Positions 6,670-14,114 of a DNA stretch of 46,596 bases are shown one piece after another. How positions within the stretch are numbered: the first letter of the stretch is position 1; each line of letters starts with the position of its first letter. The notes beneath the pieces were generated by a model. It saw only the letters and a list, made by a program, of their open reading frames with translations, was not told where the DNA came from and made no database searches. The translations under genes and the position numbers were made by a program. Source of the DNA: a virus; the IMG/VR virus record IMGVR_UViG_3300045993_000225, positions 1 to 46,596 of that record; one strand, 5' to 3'.

Positions 6670-7328
6670 CACTGGAAGACGCGAAAACGACCCTACGGCG
6701 CGCGGTGGAAGCATCGGGCGACCCAACGTCCACCATCGAAGCGCTGCGAGCCCTGATGCACGATCTGAGCCCGCAGCGGCATAACCCCGTCGACTGGGTG
6801 CGGTGGATTCCCATAGACCAGGTGGAGGCGAACGACTACAACCCGAACGCGGTGGCGATGAACGAAATGCGCCTGCTGCACGTCAGCATCACGCATGACG
6901 GGTACACGCAGCCGGTGGTAGTGGTTTTCGACCCGGAGCGCAGCAAGTTCGTCATCGTGGACGGGTTCCACCGTTACACCACGATGAGGCTGAACCCCGA
7001 ACTGCTCGCGCGCAACGGCGGCCTGTTGCCCTGCGTGGTGCTGAACAAGTCGATCAATGACCGCATGGCGTCCACCGTCCGCCACAACCGCGCGCGGGGG
7101 AAGCACTCCATCACCGGGATGGCAAGCATGGTCTTCACCATGCTGGAAAACGGCTGGACCGACGAAGCGATCTGCGCCGAGATTGGCGTGTCGGTCGATG
7201 AACTGGTCCGACTCAAGCACGTCACCGGGTTCAGCAAGCTATTCGAGAACGCCGACTACAAACGGGCGTGGGAAACCACGCGCCAGATCGAACTACGCCG
7301 CGACCACAAGAAGGCAAACCCTGCATGA
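6663..7328 (+). CDS. ibrB: IbrB-like ParB/Srx-fold protein
   Basis: 221 residues, with HNPVDWVRWIP (40-50), NDYNPN (57-62), HDGYTQPVVV (79-87), the ParB-type motif VDGFHRYTTM (99-108) and RHNRARGKHSI (140-150). These match the IbrB group of ParB N-terminal-domain proteins as I know them. An HTH-like segment DEAICAEIGVSVDELVRLKHVTG follows (about 165-187). ParB-fold proteins bind DNA and nucleotides and some are nucleases or CTPases. It overlaps the IbrA gene by seven bases and the next ParB gene by four. The paired order IbrA-IbrB supports joint function. GTG at 6666 is an alternative start. Confidence 0.85.
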   Translation: MVTLEDAKTTLRRAVEASGDPTSTIEALRALMHDLSPQRHNPVDWVRWIPIDQVEANDYNPNAVAMNEMRLLHVSITHDGYTQPVVVVFDPERSKFVIVDGFHRYTTMRLNPELLARNGGLLPCVVLNKSINDRMASTVRHNRARGKHSITGMASMVFTMLENGWTDEAICAEIGVSVDELVRLKHVTGFSKLFENADYKRAWETTRQIELRRDHKKANPA

Positions 7329-7900
7329 AGATCCAACAGATCCCGCTCACCCTGATCAAGCCATACTGGCGCAACCCGCGCGACAACGCCGGCGCAGTCG
7401 ACGCCGTCAAGACCTCCATCATGGAGTTCGGCGTCAATCAACCGCTGGTGCTGGACAAGGACAACGTCATCGTTGTCGGGCACACCCGCTACAAGGCGCT
7501 GATGGAGTTGGGCCACGAAAAAGCGCCCTGCGTGGTGCTGACCGGGCTGGACCCGGCGCGCGTCAAGGCGTACCGCATCGCGGACAACAAGACGAACGAA
7601 CTGGCCGAGTGGGACATCGCCAAACTGGTGCCGGAGCTTCGCGAAATCAGCGACGCCGTGGACATGGAGGCATTCTTCACCGACGGCGAGCTTGAAAAGC
7701 TGCTGGCGGACGCTGGCGGCCTGGATGTCGCCGGTGCGTCGCAGAGTGACATCGACGCGGCCAGCGAGCGCGCATCGACGCAATTCGACGGCATCGAAGG
7801 GGTAGCGTCCGAGAAGCAAGTCCCGATCATCTGCGTCCACTGCGGCGAAACCATCTTCGTCCAGGCTGAAGCGGTCGCACGCGAGGCAGCGCGCAAGTGA
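7325..7900 (+). CDS. ParB/Srx-domain protein next to terminase
   Basis: 191 residues. The N-terminal 100 residues are a ParB nuclease-like domain: IPLTLIKPYWRNPR, FGVNQPLVLDKDNVIVVGHTRY (GHTRY 52-56) and RIADNKTNELAEWD are the usual signatures of the type found before phage terminases or fused to DNA methylases. The C-terminus carries an ICVHC pair (C170, C173) that may be half of a zinc knuckle. The start shares ATGA with the IbrB-like stop and the stop shares GTGA with the small terminase gene, linking the modification cassette to packaging. A role in DNA binding or processing before packaging is inferred. Confidence 0.85.
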   Translation: MKIQQIPLTLIKPYWRNPRDNAGAVDAVKTSIMEFGVNQPLVLDKDNVIVVGHTRYKALMELGHEKAPCVVLTGLDPARVKAYRIADNKTNELAEWDIAKLVPELREISDAVDMEAFFTDGELEKLLADAGGLDVAGASQSDIDAASERASTQFDGIEGVASEKQVPIICVHCGETIFVQAEAVAREAARK

Positions 7901-8421
7901 AGAAGAAACCCGCACCCCGCGGCGCCACGCAGCGAGCCGACTGGCCGGCGATCAAGCTGGCCTTCATCAAGGGCACGATGTCAACGGCTGAACATGCCGC
8001 GACATTTGGGGTCACTTTGGACGCCATGAGGCAGCGTGTGGCGCGCGGAAAGTGGATGGCTGAGCGACACGCGATGTCGCAAGCGGTCACAGTTGTCGCA
8101 ACGGCGAAGGCGATCCGCTCGAAAGCCGAGCAACTGGCCGAGTTCGACGCGCAGGACGCCTCCATGAGTCGCGCGCTCCGCGGCGTGGCCGCCCGAATGC
8201 TGGCCGACGCGAACAAGCAGGACGGCCGCAAGCTGACGGCGAGCGAAGCCCGCACCATCGCCAGCCTTGCCGAAGCCGCGCAGAAGATCGGCCGCATCGC
8301 CCTTGGCGGCACCACCGAGAACCACGGCGTCGGCGGGCTGGCCGGCGCTCCGCCCATCGCCACGTCGAACATGACGCCCAAAGCGAAGAAGGCGATGGAT
8401 GATTACCTCCGCGACTACTGA
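7897..8421 (+). CDS. Putative terminase small subunit
   Basis: 174 residues from a GTG start sharing GTGA with the previous stop. The N-terminal region WPAIKLAFIKGTMSTAEHAATFG, then VTLDAMRQRVARGKWMAERH, reads as a helix-turn-helix of the kind seen in small terminases and phage MerR/HTH adaptors, followed by a long helical stretch (about 60-135) suited to oligomerisation. The call rests mainly on the HTH and on its position directly upstream of, and overlapping by 23 bases, the large terminase gene. Small terminases recognise the packaging site and stimulate the large subunit. Confidence 0.7.
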   Translation: MKKKPAPRGATQRADWPAIKLAFIKGTMSTAEHAATFGVTLDAMRQRVARGKWMAERHAMSQAVTVVATAKAIRSKAEQLAEFDAQDASMSRALRGVAARMLADANKQDGRKLTASEARTIASLAEAAQKIGRIALGGTTENHGVGGLAGAPPIATSNMTPKAKKAMDDYLRDY

Positions 8422-9916
8422 CGCCGAAGACGCGGCGAGCGTCCTGGCCGGGCAGCAAGAGGCGGCCCGCCGGTCGCTGCTGGCCTTCACGCGCTTCATG
8501 TTCCGGTCGCGCAAGGGTTATGACTTCGTCGTCAACTGGCACCACATCGAAATCTGCCGCGCGCTGATGCGGGTGTTCCGGGGTGAATGCACGCGCCTGA
8601 TCATCAACATCCCGCCGCGCTACAGCAAGACCGAGATAGCGGTGGTCAACTTCATCGCGTGGGCGCTGGGCCACGTCCCCGATGCGGAGTTCATCCACAC
8701 GTCCTACTCAGGTGGGCTGGCCGCCAACAATGCCTTCATGGCGCGCAATCTGGTCGAGACAGACGCCTACGCCGGCATTTTCCCGGGCGTCCGGCTGCGC
8801 ACCGACTCGAAAGCGCGCAACGACTGGCGCACTGTGGACGGCGGCGTGGTCTACGCGCAAGGCTCCGGCGGCACCATCACCGGCTACGGCGCCGGCAAGC
8901 TGCGCCAAGGGTTCGGCGGCGCCATCATCATCGACGACCCCCACAAGGCGGACGAGGCGCGGTCGGACACGATGCGCAAGAACGTCATCGACTGGTTCGG
9001 GAACACGCTTGAGAGCCGCGGCAACGGCGAGAACCGCTCCACGCCGATCATCGTCATCATGCAGCGCTTGCATGAGTCGGACCTGTCCGGCTTCCTGCTG
9101 GCCGGCGGCAACGGCGAGAAGTGGGACCACGTCGCCTTTCCGGCGCTGAGTGATGACGGCGCCACCGCGTTGTGGCCGGCGAAGCACACCGTCCAGGCGC
9201 TGCAAGCGATGCAGCGCGCGAACCCCTACGTCTTCGCTGGGCAGTACCAGCAACGCCCGGCACCGCTGGCCGGCGGCGAGTTCAAGCCCGACGCCATCGG
9301 CTACGTCGACGCCATCCCGGTGGGCACACGCATGGTGCGCGCGTGGGACTTCGCCGGGACGGAAGCCGATGGCGACTTCACCGCGGGCGCCGCGCTGGGC
9401 CAGATCCCCGACGGCCGCTACATCATCGCGGACATGGTCCACATGCAGGAAGCCTCCGAAAAGGTCGATGAGGCGCTGGTGAACACGGCCGGGCGCGACG
9501 GGGTGGGGGTGTCCATCGCCATCCCGCAAGACCCGGGCTCCGCCGGCAAAGGCGTCGCGCGCGCCATGACGAAACTGCTGGCGGGCTACAGCGTGTCATC
9601 GAAGCCGGTCAGTGGCGACAAGGTGCTGCGCGCGCGCCCGCTCGCGTCCCAGGTCAACGTCGGCAACGTCGTCATGCTCCGCGCGCCTTGGAATCTGGCG
9701 CTGGTGAACGAAATGCGCAACTTCCCCAACGGGAAGAACGACGACCAGATTGACGCGCTGTCGCTGGGCTTCGATTCGCTCACCGACAACACGCTGGGCC
9801 TGTTGGAGTATTACAAGCAAGAGGCGGCGGAAGCCGCGCAGCTACGCACCGCAGCGAAGGCCCAACCCGGGCCGCCGGCCGCCTTCGACGGGTTCAAGGG
9901 GTTCATCGGCAGGTGA
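8399..9916 (+). CDS. terL: Terminase large subunit
   Basis: 505 residues. The ATPase half has a deviant Walker A, IINIPPRYSKTE (about 68-79), and Walker B IIIDDP (176-181) followed by HKADEA. Next come IVIMQRLHESDLSG and FAGQYQQRP, typical of the phage uncharacterised C-terminal-domain terminase group (TIGR01630-like). The nuclease half begins at MVRAWDFAGTEADGDFTAG (acidic residues for metal binding) and closes with KNDDQIDALSLG, the last catalytic aspartate. It powers DNA translocation into the prohead and cuts the concatemer. The near-identical ends of the contig fit circular permutation by headful packaging, though cos packaging is not excluded. Confidence 0.95.
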   Translation: MITSATTDAEDAASVLAGQQEAARRSLLAFTRFMFRSRKGYDFVVNWHHIEICRALMRVFRGECTRLIINIPPRYSKTEIAVVNFIAWALGHVPDAEFIHTSYSGGLAANNAFMARNLVETDAYAGIFPGVRLRTDSKARNDWRTVDGGVVYAQGSGGTITGYGAGKLRQGFGGAIIIDDPHKADEARSDTMRKNVIDWFGNTLESRGNGENRSTPIIVIMQRLHESDLSGFLLAGGNGEKWDHVAFPALSDDGATALWPAKHTVQALQAMQRANPYVFAGQYQQRPAPLAGGEFKPDAIGYVDAIPVGTRMVRAWDFAGTEADGDFTAGAALGQIPDGRYIIADMVHMQEASEKVDEALVNTAGRDGVGVSIAIPQDPGSAGKGVARAMTKLLAGYSVSSKPVSGDKVLRARPLASQVNVGNVVMLRAPWNLALVNEMRNFPNGKNDDQIDALSLGFDSLTDNTLGLLEYYKQEAAEAAQLRTAAKAQPGPPAAFDGFKGFIGR

Positions 9917-9941
9917 AATGCGACCGTTTCGGTGGTACAGT
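9913..9941 (+). promoter_or_regulatory. Rightward promoter with ACCGTTTCGGT site, upstream of lipoprotein and portal
   Basis: GTGAAA (9913-9918) and TACAGT (9936-9941) are 17 bases apart. The palindrome ACCGTTTCGGT (9923-9933) sits in the spacer two bases before the -10, the same phasing as in the leftward promoters at 3890, 36728 and 41169. The tail GCGCCCGTC after the -10 is shared with the elements at 546 and 18672. It overlaps the terminase stop codon. Confidence 0.6.
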
Positions 9942-9969
9942 GCGCCCGTCTTACGAGGGCACGCGCACC

Positions 9970-10089
9970 ATGAGGGGACCGTTTCGCATCATCCTGCTGG
10001 TTGTCAGCGTCGCAACGCTCACCGCCACCGTCTTGTCATCGTGTAACGGGCGCGAGGTCGCCACCCTCATCGGGCCGGAGCGCCTGTGA
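9970..10089 (+). CDS. Very small putative lipoprotein
   Basis: 39 residues: a basic start (MRGPFR), a hydrophobic core IILLVVSVATLTATVLSSC with a lipobox-like LSSC (cysteine at residue 25), then 14 polar residues ending GPERL. This predicts a lipoprotein signal peptide leaving a tiny lipidated peptide in the inner or outer membrane. The stop overlaps the portal GTG start by four bases, so both are translated together. A promoter-like element with the phage-wide operator lies 29 bases upstream. Superinfection exclusion or envelope interaction is possible from analogy with small phage lipoproteins; no homologue is claimed. Confidence 0.65.
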   Translation: MRGPFRIILLVVSVATLTATVLSSCNGREVATLIGPERL

Positions 10090-11567
10090 GCGACAAGCCG
10101 ATCAAGACCCCCATCGACGCCAGCGTCATCGCTCGCGTGATCACCGGCGTGCGCTACGCCTTGAGCGGCGTGACGCCGAACGGGTGGCTATCGCCCGGCC
10201 AGCCGATCCAGCCGGTCGCGCAGCAAGAGGCGAAGGGCCGCGCCTTCGACTTCGCGCCCAACGTCAACATCAAGCAGAACCCGCGCAGCGAGGAAGCCGT
10301 CACGGCGGCACAACTGCGAGCGCTGGCCGACGGGTATGACTTGCTGCGCTTGGTGATCGAAACGCGCAAGGACCAGATGTCGCGGCTGGCGTTCAGCATC
10401 CGCCCGCGCGACGAAGACGCCGACCCCGACGACCGCTGCAAGCAAGTCGAGGATTTCCTGCGCTTCCCCGACCGCGAACACCCCTGGCAAGACTGGCTCC
10501 GCATGGTGCTGGAAGACCTGTTCGTGCTGGACGCGGCGACCATCTACCCGCGGATGACCAACGGCGGCACGCTGTACGCCCTGGAAACCATCGACGGCGC
10601 GACCGTGCGCCGCATCATCGACGCGACCGGCCGCACGCCCGTGGCGCCCGACCCCGCCTATCAGCAGTTGATCCGCGGCCTGCCGGCGGTGAATTACTCG
10701 CGCGACGAATTGATCTATCGCCCGCGGAACCTGCGCACGCACAAGATCTACGGGTTCGGCCCGGTCGAACAGATCATCACCACGGTGAACATCGCCGTCC
10801 GCCGGCAGTTGTACCAGTTGCAGTACTTCACCGAAGGGTCGGTGCCGGATCTGATCATGCAGGTGCCGGCCGAATGGAACCCGTCGCAGATCAAGGAGTT
10901 TTCGGCGTGGTGGCAGTCCATGCTCGCCGGGAACACCGCCGAGCGCGCCCGCGCCATGTTCGTGCCGTCGGGCGTCACGCCGGTGGACACGAAGGAGAAG
11001 GCGCTTCACGACCAGTTCGATGACTGGCTGGCCCGCATCGTGTGCTACGCCTTCAGCGTGAGCCCGCAAGGCTTCGTCAAGGACCAGAACCGCGCCACCG
11101 CGAACACCGCCAAAGCCATCGCCGCCGAGGAAGGCTTGCTTCCGATCATGCAGTGGGTCAAGGGCGTCATCGACACGGTGATCTGGCGCTATTTCGGGTT
11201 CATGGATCTGGAATTCGAGTGGGACCAAGAAGAAGACCACGACCCGATCCAGCAGGCGCAGATCAACAAGATCTACCTCGACGCCAAGGTGGTTACGCCG
11301 GACGAAATCCGCGCGGGCCTTGGCATGGACCCGCTCACCGATGAGCAGAAGGCCGAGCTTGCGCCGCCGCCGCCGCCGATGGCGGTCGGTCCCGATGGCA
11401 AGCCCGTTCCAGGGGCTGAGCAGGGGGCCGCCGTGGGCGCCAAGCGCGTCGATGGGGCGAACAACGACCCAACCCCGCCCAAGGGTGAAGACGCGGCTCA
11501 GAAGGCTCAAAAAAAAAGCCCCTACACGCGCGCCCGCTTGACCGCGAACGACTCTCTGTCCGCTTGA
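10086..11567 (+). CDS. Portal protein
   Basis: 493 residues from a GTG start sharing GTGA with the lipoprotein stop. The domain order is typical of lambda/HK97-like portals: an N-terminal wing with PNVNIKQNPRSEEAV and LLRLVIETRKDQMSRLAFSI (about 85-104), the core VLEDLFVLDAATIYPRM, the clip and stem region FGPVEQIITTVNIAVRRQLYQ, then RIVCYAFSVSPQGF and a C-terminal helix with VTPDEIRAGLGMDPL. The last 60 residues are proline-rich and disordered. It forms the dodecameric ring through which DNA enters the head. Nine consecutive A residues (11509-11517) near the C-terminus form a candidate frameshift site into the next gene. Confidence 0.92.
   Translation: MSDKPIKTPIDASVIARVITGVRYALSGVTPNGWLSPGQPIQPVAQQEAKGRAFDFAPNVNIKQNPRSEEAVTAAQLRALADGYDLLRLVIETRKDQMSRLAFSIRPRDEDADPDDRCKQVEDFLRFPDREHPWQDWLRMVLEDLFVLDAATIYPRMTNGGTLYALETIDGATVRRIIDATGRTPVAPDPAYQQLIRGLPAVNYSRDELIYRPRNLRTHKIYGFGPVEQIITTVNIAVRRQLYQLQYFTEGSVPDLIMQVPAEWNPSQIKEFSAWWQSMLAGNTAERARAMFVPSGVTPVDTKEKALHDQFDDWLARIVCYAFSVSPQGFVKDQNRATANTAKAIAAEEGLLPIMQWVKGVIDTVIWRYFGFMDLEFEWDQEEDHDPIQQAQINKIYLDAKVVTPDEIRAGLGMDPLTDEQKAELAPPPPPMAVGPDGKPVPGAEQGAAVGAKRVDGANNDPTPPKGEDAAQKAQKKSPYTRARLTANDSLSA
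11509..11517 (+). other. A9 slippery run at the portal C-terminus
   Basis: Nine A residues are read CAA AAA AAA AGC in the portal frame, giving the heptamer A AAA AAA. A -1 shift enters a frame that stays open through the TTG start of the Mu-F-like gene (11564) and would fuse the two proteins. Third positions after the run are more GC-rich in the portal frame, so the unshifted frame appears used too. The run is conspicuous in this GC-rich sequence and could also be a homopolymer error. Confidence 0.5.
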
Positions 11568-12340
11568 CGCGCGCCGCCATGCAGGACTTGCTCACGCCGT
11601 ACCTGAAAACGAAGGGCGCAGCCGTCGCTGAGCAAGCCGCCGCGCTGCTGTCGCGCCTGGGCAAGTCGCCCCGCACCGATGAGTTCCGCCGCAAGATCGA
11701 CGCGCTGCTGGACGAAATCGACCTCGACTGGTCGGATCTGCCGGCCGACGTCGCCGCCATCCTGTCGCCGTTCGCGTCGGACGCCGCAACGGATGCGATG
11801 CGCCAGATCGACGTCAACGTGGCCGCCGCGGTCGACCTGTCCAACGACCGGGCCGCCGAATGGGCCGCCGACCGCGCTGCTGAGCTTGTCGGTATGAAGT
11901 GGGTCGACGGCGAACTGGTGCCGAACCCGGCCGCCGAGTGGGTCATCACCGATTCAACCCGCGAAATGCTCCGCGGCAACGTCACGCAAGCCATCGAAGA
12001 AGGATGGTCAAACGACCGGCTGGCCGATTCGATCCGCGAAGACGAAGCCTTCAGCGAATCCCGCGCCATGACCATCGCCCGAACGGAAACGGCGATGGCT
12101 GACGTCGAAGGCAACCTCATCGCCTACCGCGCCGCGGAGGAGTCCGGCATTGATCTGCGCAAGGAGTGGATCACCGCTGGCGACGACCTTGTGACGCCGG
12201 ATTGCAAGTCCAACGGCGAGCAAGGCCCGATCCCCTTGAGCTCGAAATTCCAATCCGGCGTCGATGCGCCGCCGGACCACCCTAACTGCCGGTGCGATGT
12301 GCTGCCGGTGCGATTCCAGACCGACTCCGAAGGAGAGTGA
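11564..12340 (+). CDS. Mu gpF-like minor head (head morphogenesis) protein
   Basis: 258 residues from TTG 11564, which overlaps the portal stop by four bases (TTGA); ATG 11579 is an alternative. The C-terminal third carries the phage Mu F-like signature: SRAMTIARTETAMADVEGNL, then EWITAGDDLVTPDCKSNGEQG and HPNCRCDVLPV with conserved cysteines. The N-terminal two thirds are helical. Such proteins are minor internal head components placed next to the portal. The end is followed two bases later by the next ATG, with an AAGGAGAG ribosome site inside the stop region. Could be expressed partly as a portal fusion by frameshifting. Confidence 0.88.
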   Translation: MTRAAMQDLLTPYLKTKGAAVAEQAAALLSRLGKSPRTDEFRRKIDALLDEIDLDWSDLPADVAAILSPFASDAATDAMRQIDVNVAAAVDLSNDRAAEWAADRAAELVGMKWVDGELVPNPAAEWVITDSTREMLRGNVTQAIEEGWSNDRLADSIREDEAFSESRAMTIARTETAMADVEGNLIAYRAAEESGIDLRKEWITAGDDLVTPDCKSNGEQGPIPLSSKFQSGVDAPPDHPNCRCDVLPVRFQTDSEGE

Positions 12341-12342
12341 CC

Positions 12343-12918
12343 ATGAAAGACAAGATCCTGCCCCTGGCAATGGCCGCCGCCGCCGTCGCGTCGGGGGCTT
12401 CGCACGCCGATGCGCTGATGACCGCCGGCACCTACACCGTGGAGTGCCGCGACGCCGCCGGCAATGTGAAGTGGGTCGACACGATCCACAACCTTGTCAC
12501 CACGGTCGGCAAGAACGACTTGCTGGACAAGTACCTCGCCGGCTCCGCCTACACGGCGGCGTTCTTCGTGGGGCTGATCAGTTCCACCACCTACACGACC
12601 GGCCCGGCCGCCACCGACACGATGGCGTCGCACGGCGGATGGGTGGAAGCTGGCGGCGCGACCGCCCCGCTGTACTCGCAAGCCGCGCGCCCGACCGCCG
12701 TGTGGAGCGCAGCCGCCGCCGGCGCCAAGGCGCTGTCCGCCGCGCTGACGTTCAGCATCGTGACCACCGGCGGCACCGTCAAGGGTTGCTTCTTGACCAC
12801 GATTTCGACCAAGGACGGCACCACCGGCATCTTGTTCAGCGCTGGCACCTTCACCGGCGGCGACAAGATCGTCGCGCCCGGCGACACGCTGAGCGTCAGC
12901 TATTCGCTCACCGTCTAA
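12343..12918 (+). CDS. Putative virion structural protein with signal-peptide-like N-terminus
   Basis: 191 residues. The N-terminus MKDKILPLAMAAAAVASGAS, followed by HADALM, looks like a cleavable secretion signal with an AxA-like site (SHA), which is odd for a virion protein. The body is glycine-, threonine- and alanine-rich with WVDTIHNLVTTVGKNDLLDKY and AAFFVGLIS, a pattern I associate with phage head-region structural proteins of unknown role. Strong ribosome site AAGGAGAG. It is the first of seven genes between the Mu-F-like gene and the protease. Structural assignment is by position and composition; the specific role is unknown. Confidence 0.6.
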   Translation: MKDKILPLAMAAAAVASGASHADALMTAGTYTVECRDAAGNVKWVDTIHNLVTTVGKNDLLDKYLAGSAYTAAFFVGLISSTTYTTGPAATDTMASHGGWVEAGGATAPLYSQAARPTAVWSAAAAGAKALSAALTFSIVTTGGTVKGCFLTTISTKDGTTGILFSAGTFTGGDKIVAPGDTLSVSYSLTV

Positions 12919-12932
12919 ACAAAGGAACCGAC

Positions 12933-13118
12933 ATGGCACTGCAATTCAAGCCCGGCGACCAAGTGCGCCAAGTGGTCACCCCGATCCAGGGTGAGGTGGT
13001 CGGCGTCGCCATCGTGGACGCCGACGTCCAATTCGAGGTGAAGTGGACCGACGCCGCCGGCACGCACACGCGTTTCTTCACAGGCGAGCAGATCGAAGCC
13101 ACGCCCGCGCCGGTGTGA
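12933..13118 (+). CDS. Small unknown protein, predicted beta barrel
   Basis: 61 residues: FKPGDQVRQVVTPIQGEVVG, then VDADVQFEVKWTDAAGTHTRFFTGEQIE. The alternating pattern and GDxVRQ...GxVxG turn resemble small SH3/KOW-like beta barrels found in several phages. An AAAGGAACC ribosome site precedes the ATG. It lies 14 bases after the previous stop and 23 bases before the next gene, within the structural block. No function can be assigned. Confidence 0.6.
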   Translation: MALQFKPGDQVRQVVTPIQGEVVGVAIVDADVQFEVKWTDAAGTHTRFFTGEQIEATPAPV

Positions 13119-13141
13119 CCCGGGCCGCAAAGGACTGAACC

Positions 13142-13684
13142 ATGCTCACGCCCGCACAACTTTTGATCTTGAAAGCCGCCATCCTGGCCGAAACGGACGC
13201 CGGCTTTGTGGCGGCCCGCGCGGTCGGGAACATCGGCATCATGGCGGCGTTCCTGAACGCCCCGTCGGCGGTGACCGTCTGGAAAAGCTACACCGACGGC
13301 GACGCGCTGCGCAACGCGGTCATTTGGGCCAACATGACGCCGGCACAGACGCCCGACGGCACCACCATCTGGACGAACAGGAACCTCGCCGCCCAATCCA
13401 AGCAGATTTCCCTGCAAACCTTGGTGCAGGGGCAGTCCCGCATCGCGTCCGGCCTGCCCAACATCCGCGGGGGCTTGCAGGACTGCCTCACCGCGCTGCC
13501 GACCAGCGTCACGGGCACCAACCAGGGCGCCGGCTGGACCACCGTGCAAGCGCTGATGCAGCGCGTCGCCACCGTGGGCGAGGCGTTGTTCATCGATACC
13601 GCCACCGGCGCCGCGCCGTGGGATTTGGTGTGGGAGGGCACGCTGTCCAACAACAACCTCCAAGACGCGCTGAACGCGGCCTGA
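13142..13684 (+). CDS. Putative virion-associated protein, unknown
   Basis: 180 residues. The start MLTPAQLLILKAAILAETDAG and the later FLNAPSAVTVWKSYTDGDALRNAV resemble a group of phage proteins encoded beside head and neck genes; no family name is recalled with certainty. It contains TLVQGQSRIASGLPNIRGGLQ but no membrane segment, signal or catalytic motif. It lies between a small beta-barrel-like protein and a predicted beta-rich protein and is followed one base later by the next ATG. Structural role inferred from the block only. Confidence 0.55.
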   Translation: MLTPAQLLILKAAILAETDAGFVAARAVGNIGIMAAFLNAPSAVTVWKSYTDGDALRNAVIWANMTPAQTPDGTTIWTNRNLAAQSKQISLQTLVQGQSRIASGLPNIRGGLQDCLTALPTSVTGTNQGAGWTTVQALMQRVATVGEALFIDTATGAAPWDLVWEGTLSNNNLQDALNAA

Positions 13685-13685
13685 T

Positions 13686-14114
13686 ATGCCGACGCCAATC
13701 TACCGACAGGCGGCGACCGCCGTCACCATCGGGTCACTCACGGCAGCGAGCGGCGCTTACAGCGGCGCGCTGCGCGTGCAGCAGTCGGCGTTATCCATCG
13801 TTGGCGCGCTCTTGGCCGACTTCCGCATCACGGGCGGAACGTGGTCGGGGGCGCCCACTGGCGGCGCCATTCAACTGGTAGCCGTCGACCGCGACTTTGC
13901 TGGGACGGCAGGTGGCACGCCGGGCAGCACGATCCCGCCGCGCTTTGTGGGGACGTTCACGCCGGCAGGGCAGACGACCTCGACATTCGGCGCGCTCGCC
14001 CTCAACGCGGTGGCGTTGTCGCCCGACTGCGACTATTACGTCTACAACAACGGCACGGGGGTGTCGCTCAGCACGTTCACCCTGACATGCACGCCGTGGA
14101 CGCCGGGCACCTAA
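13686..14114 (+). CDS. Small beta-rich structural protein, unknown
   Basis: 142 residues, rich in glycine, threonine, serine and alanine, with regular beta-like alternation (AVTIGSLTAASGAYSGALRV; FVGTFTPAGQTTSTFGALAL; DYYVYNNGTGVSLSTFTLTC). This composition is typical of decoration or fibre-accessory proteins. Its TAA stop directly abuts the ATG of the lectin-like gene, and it may form part of the same appendage. No domain recognised. Confidence 0.55.
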   Translation: MPTPIYRQAATAVTIGSLTAASGAYSGALRVQQSALSIVGALLADFRITGGTWSGAPTGGAIQLVAVDRDFAGTAGGTPGSTIPPRFVGTFTPAGQTTSTFGALALNAVALSPDCDYYVYNNGTGVSLSTFTLTCTPWTPGT

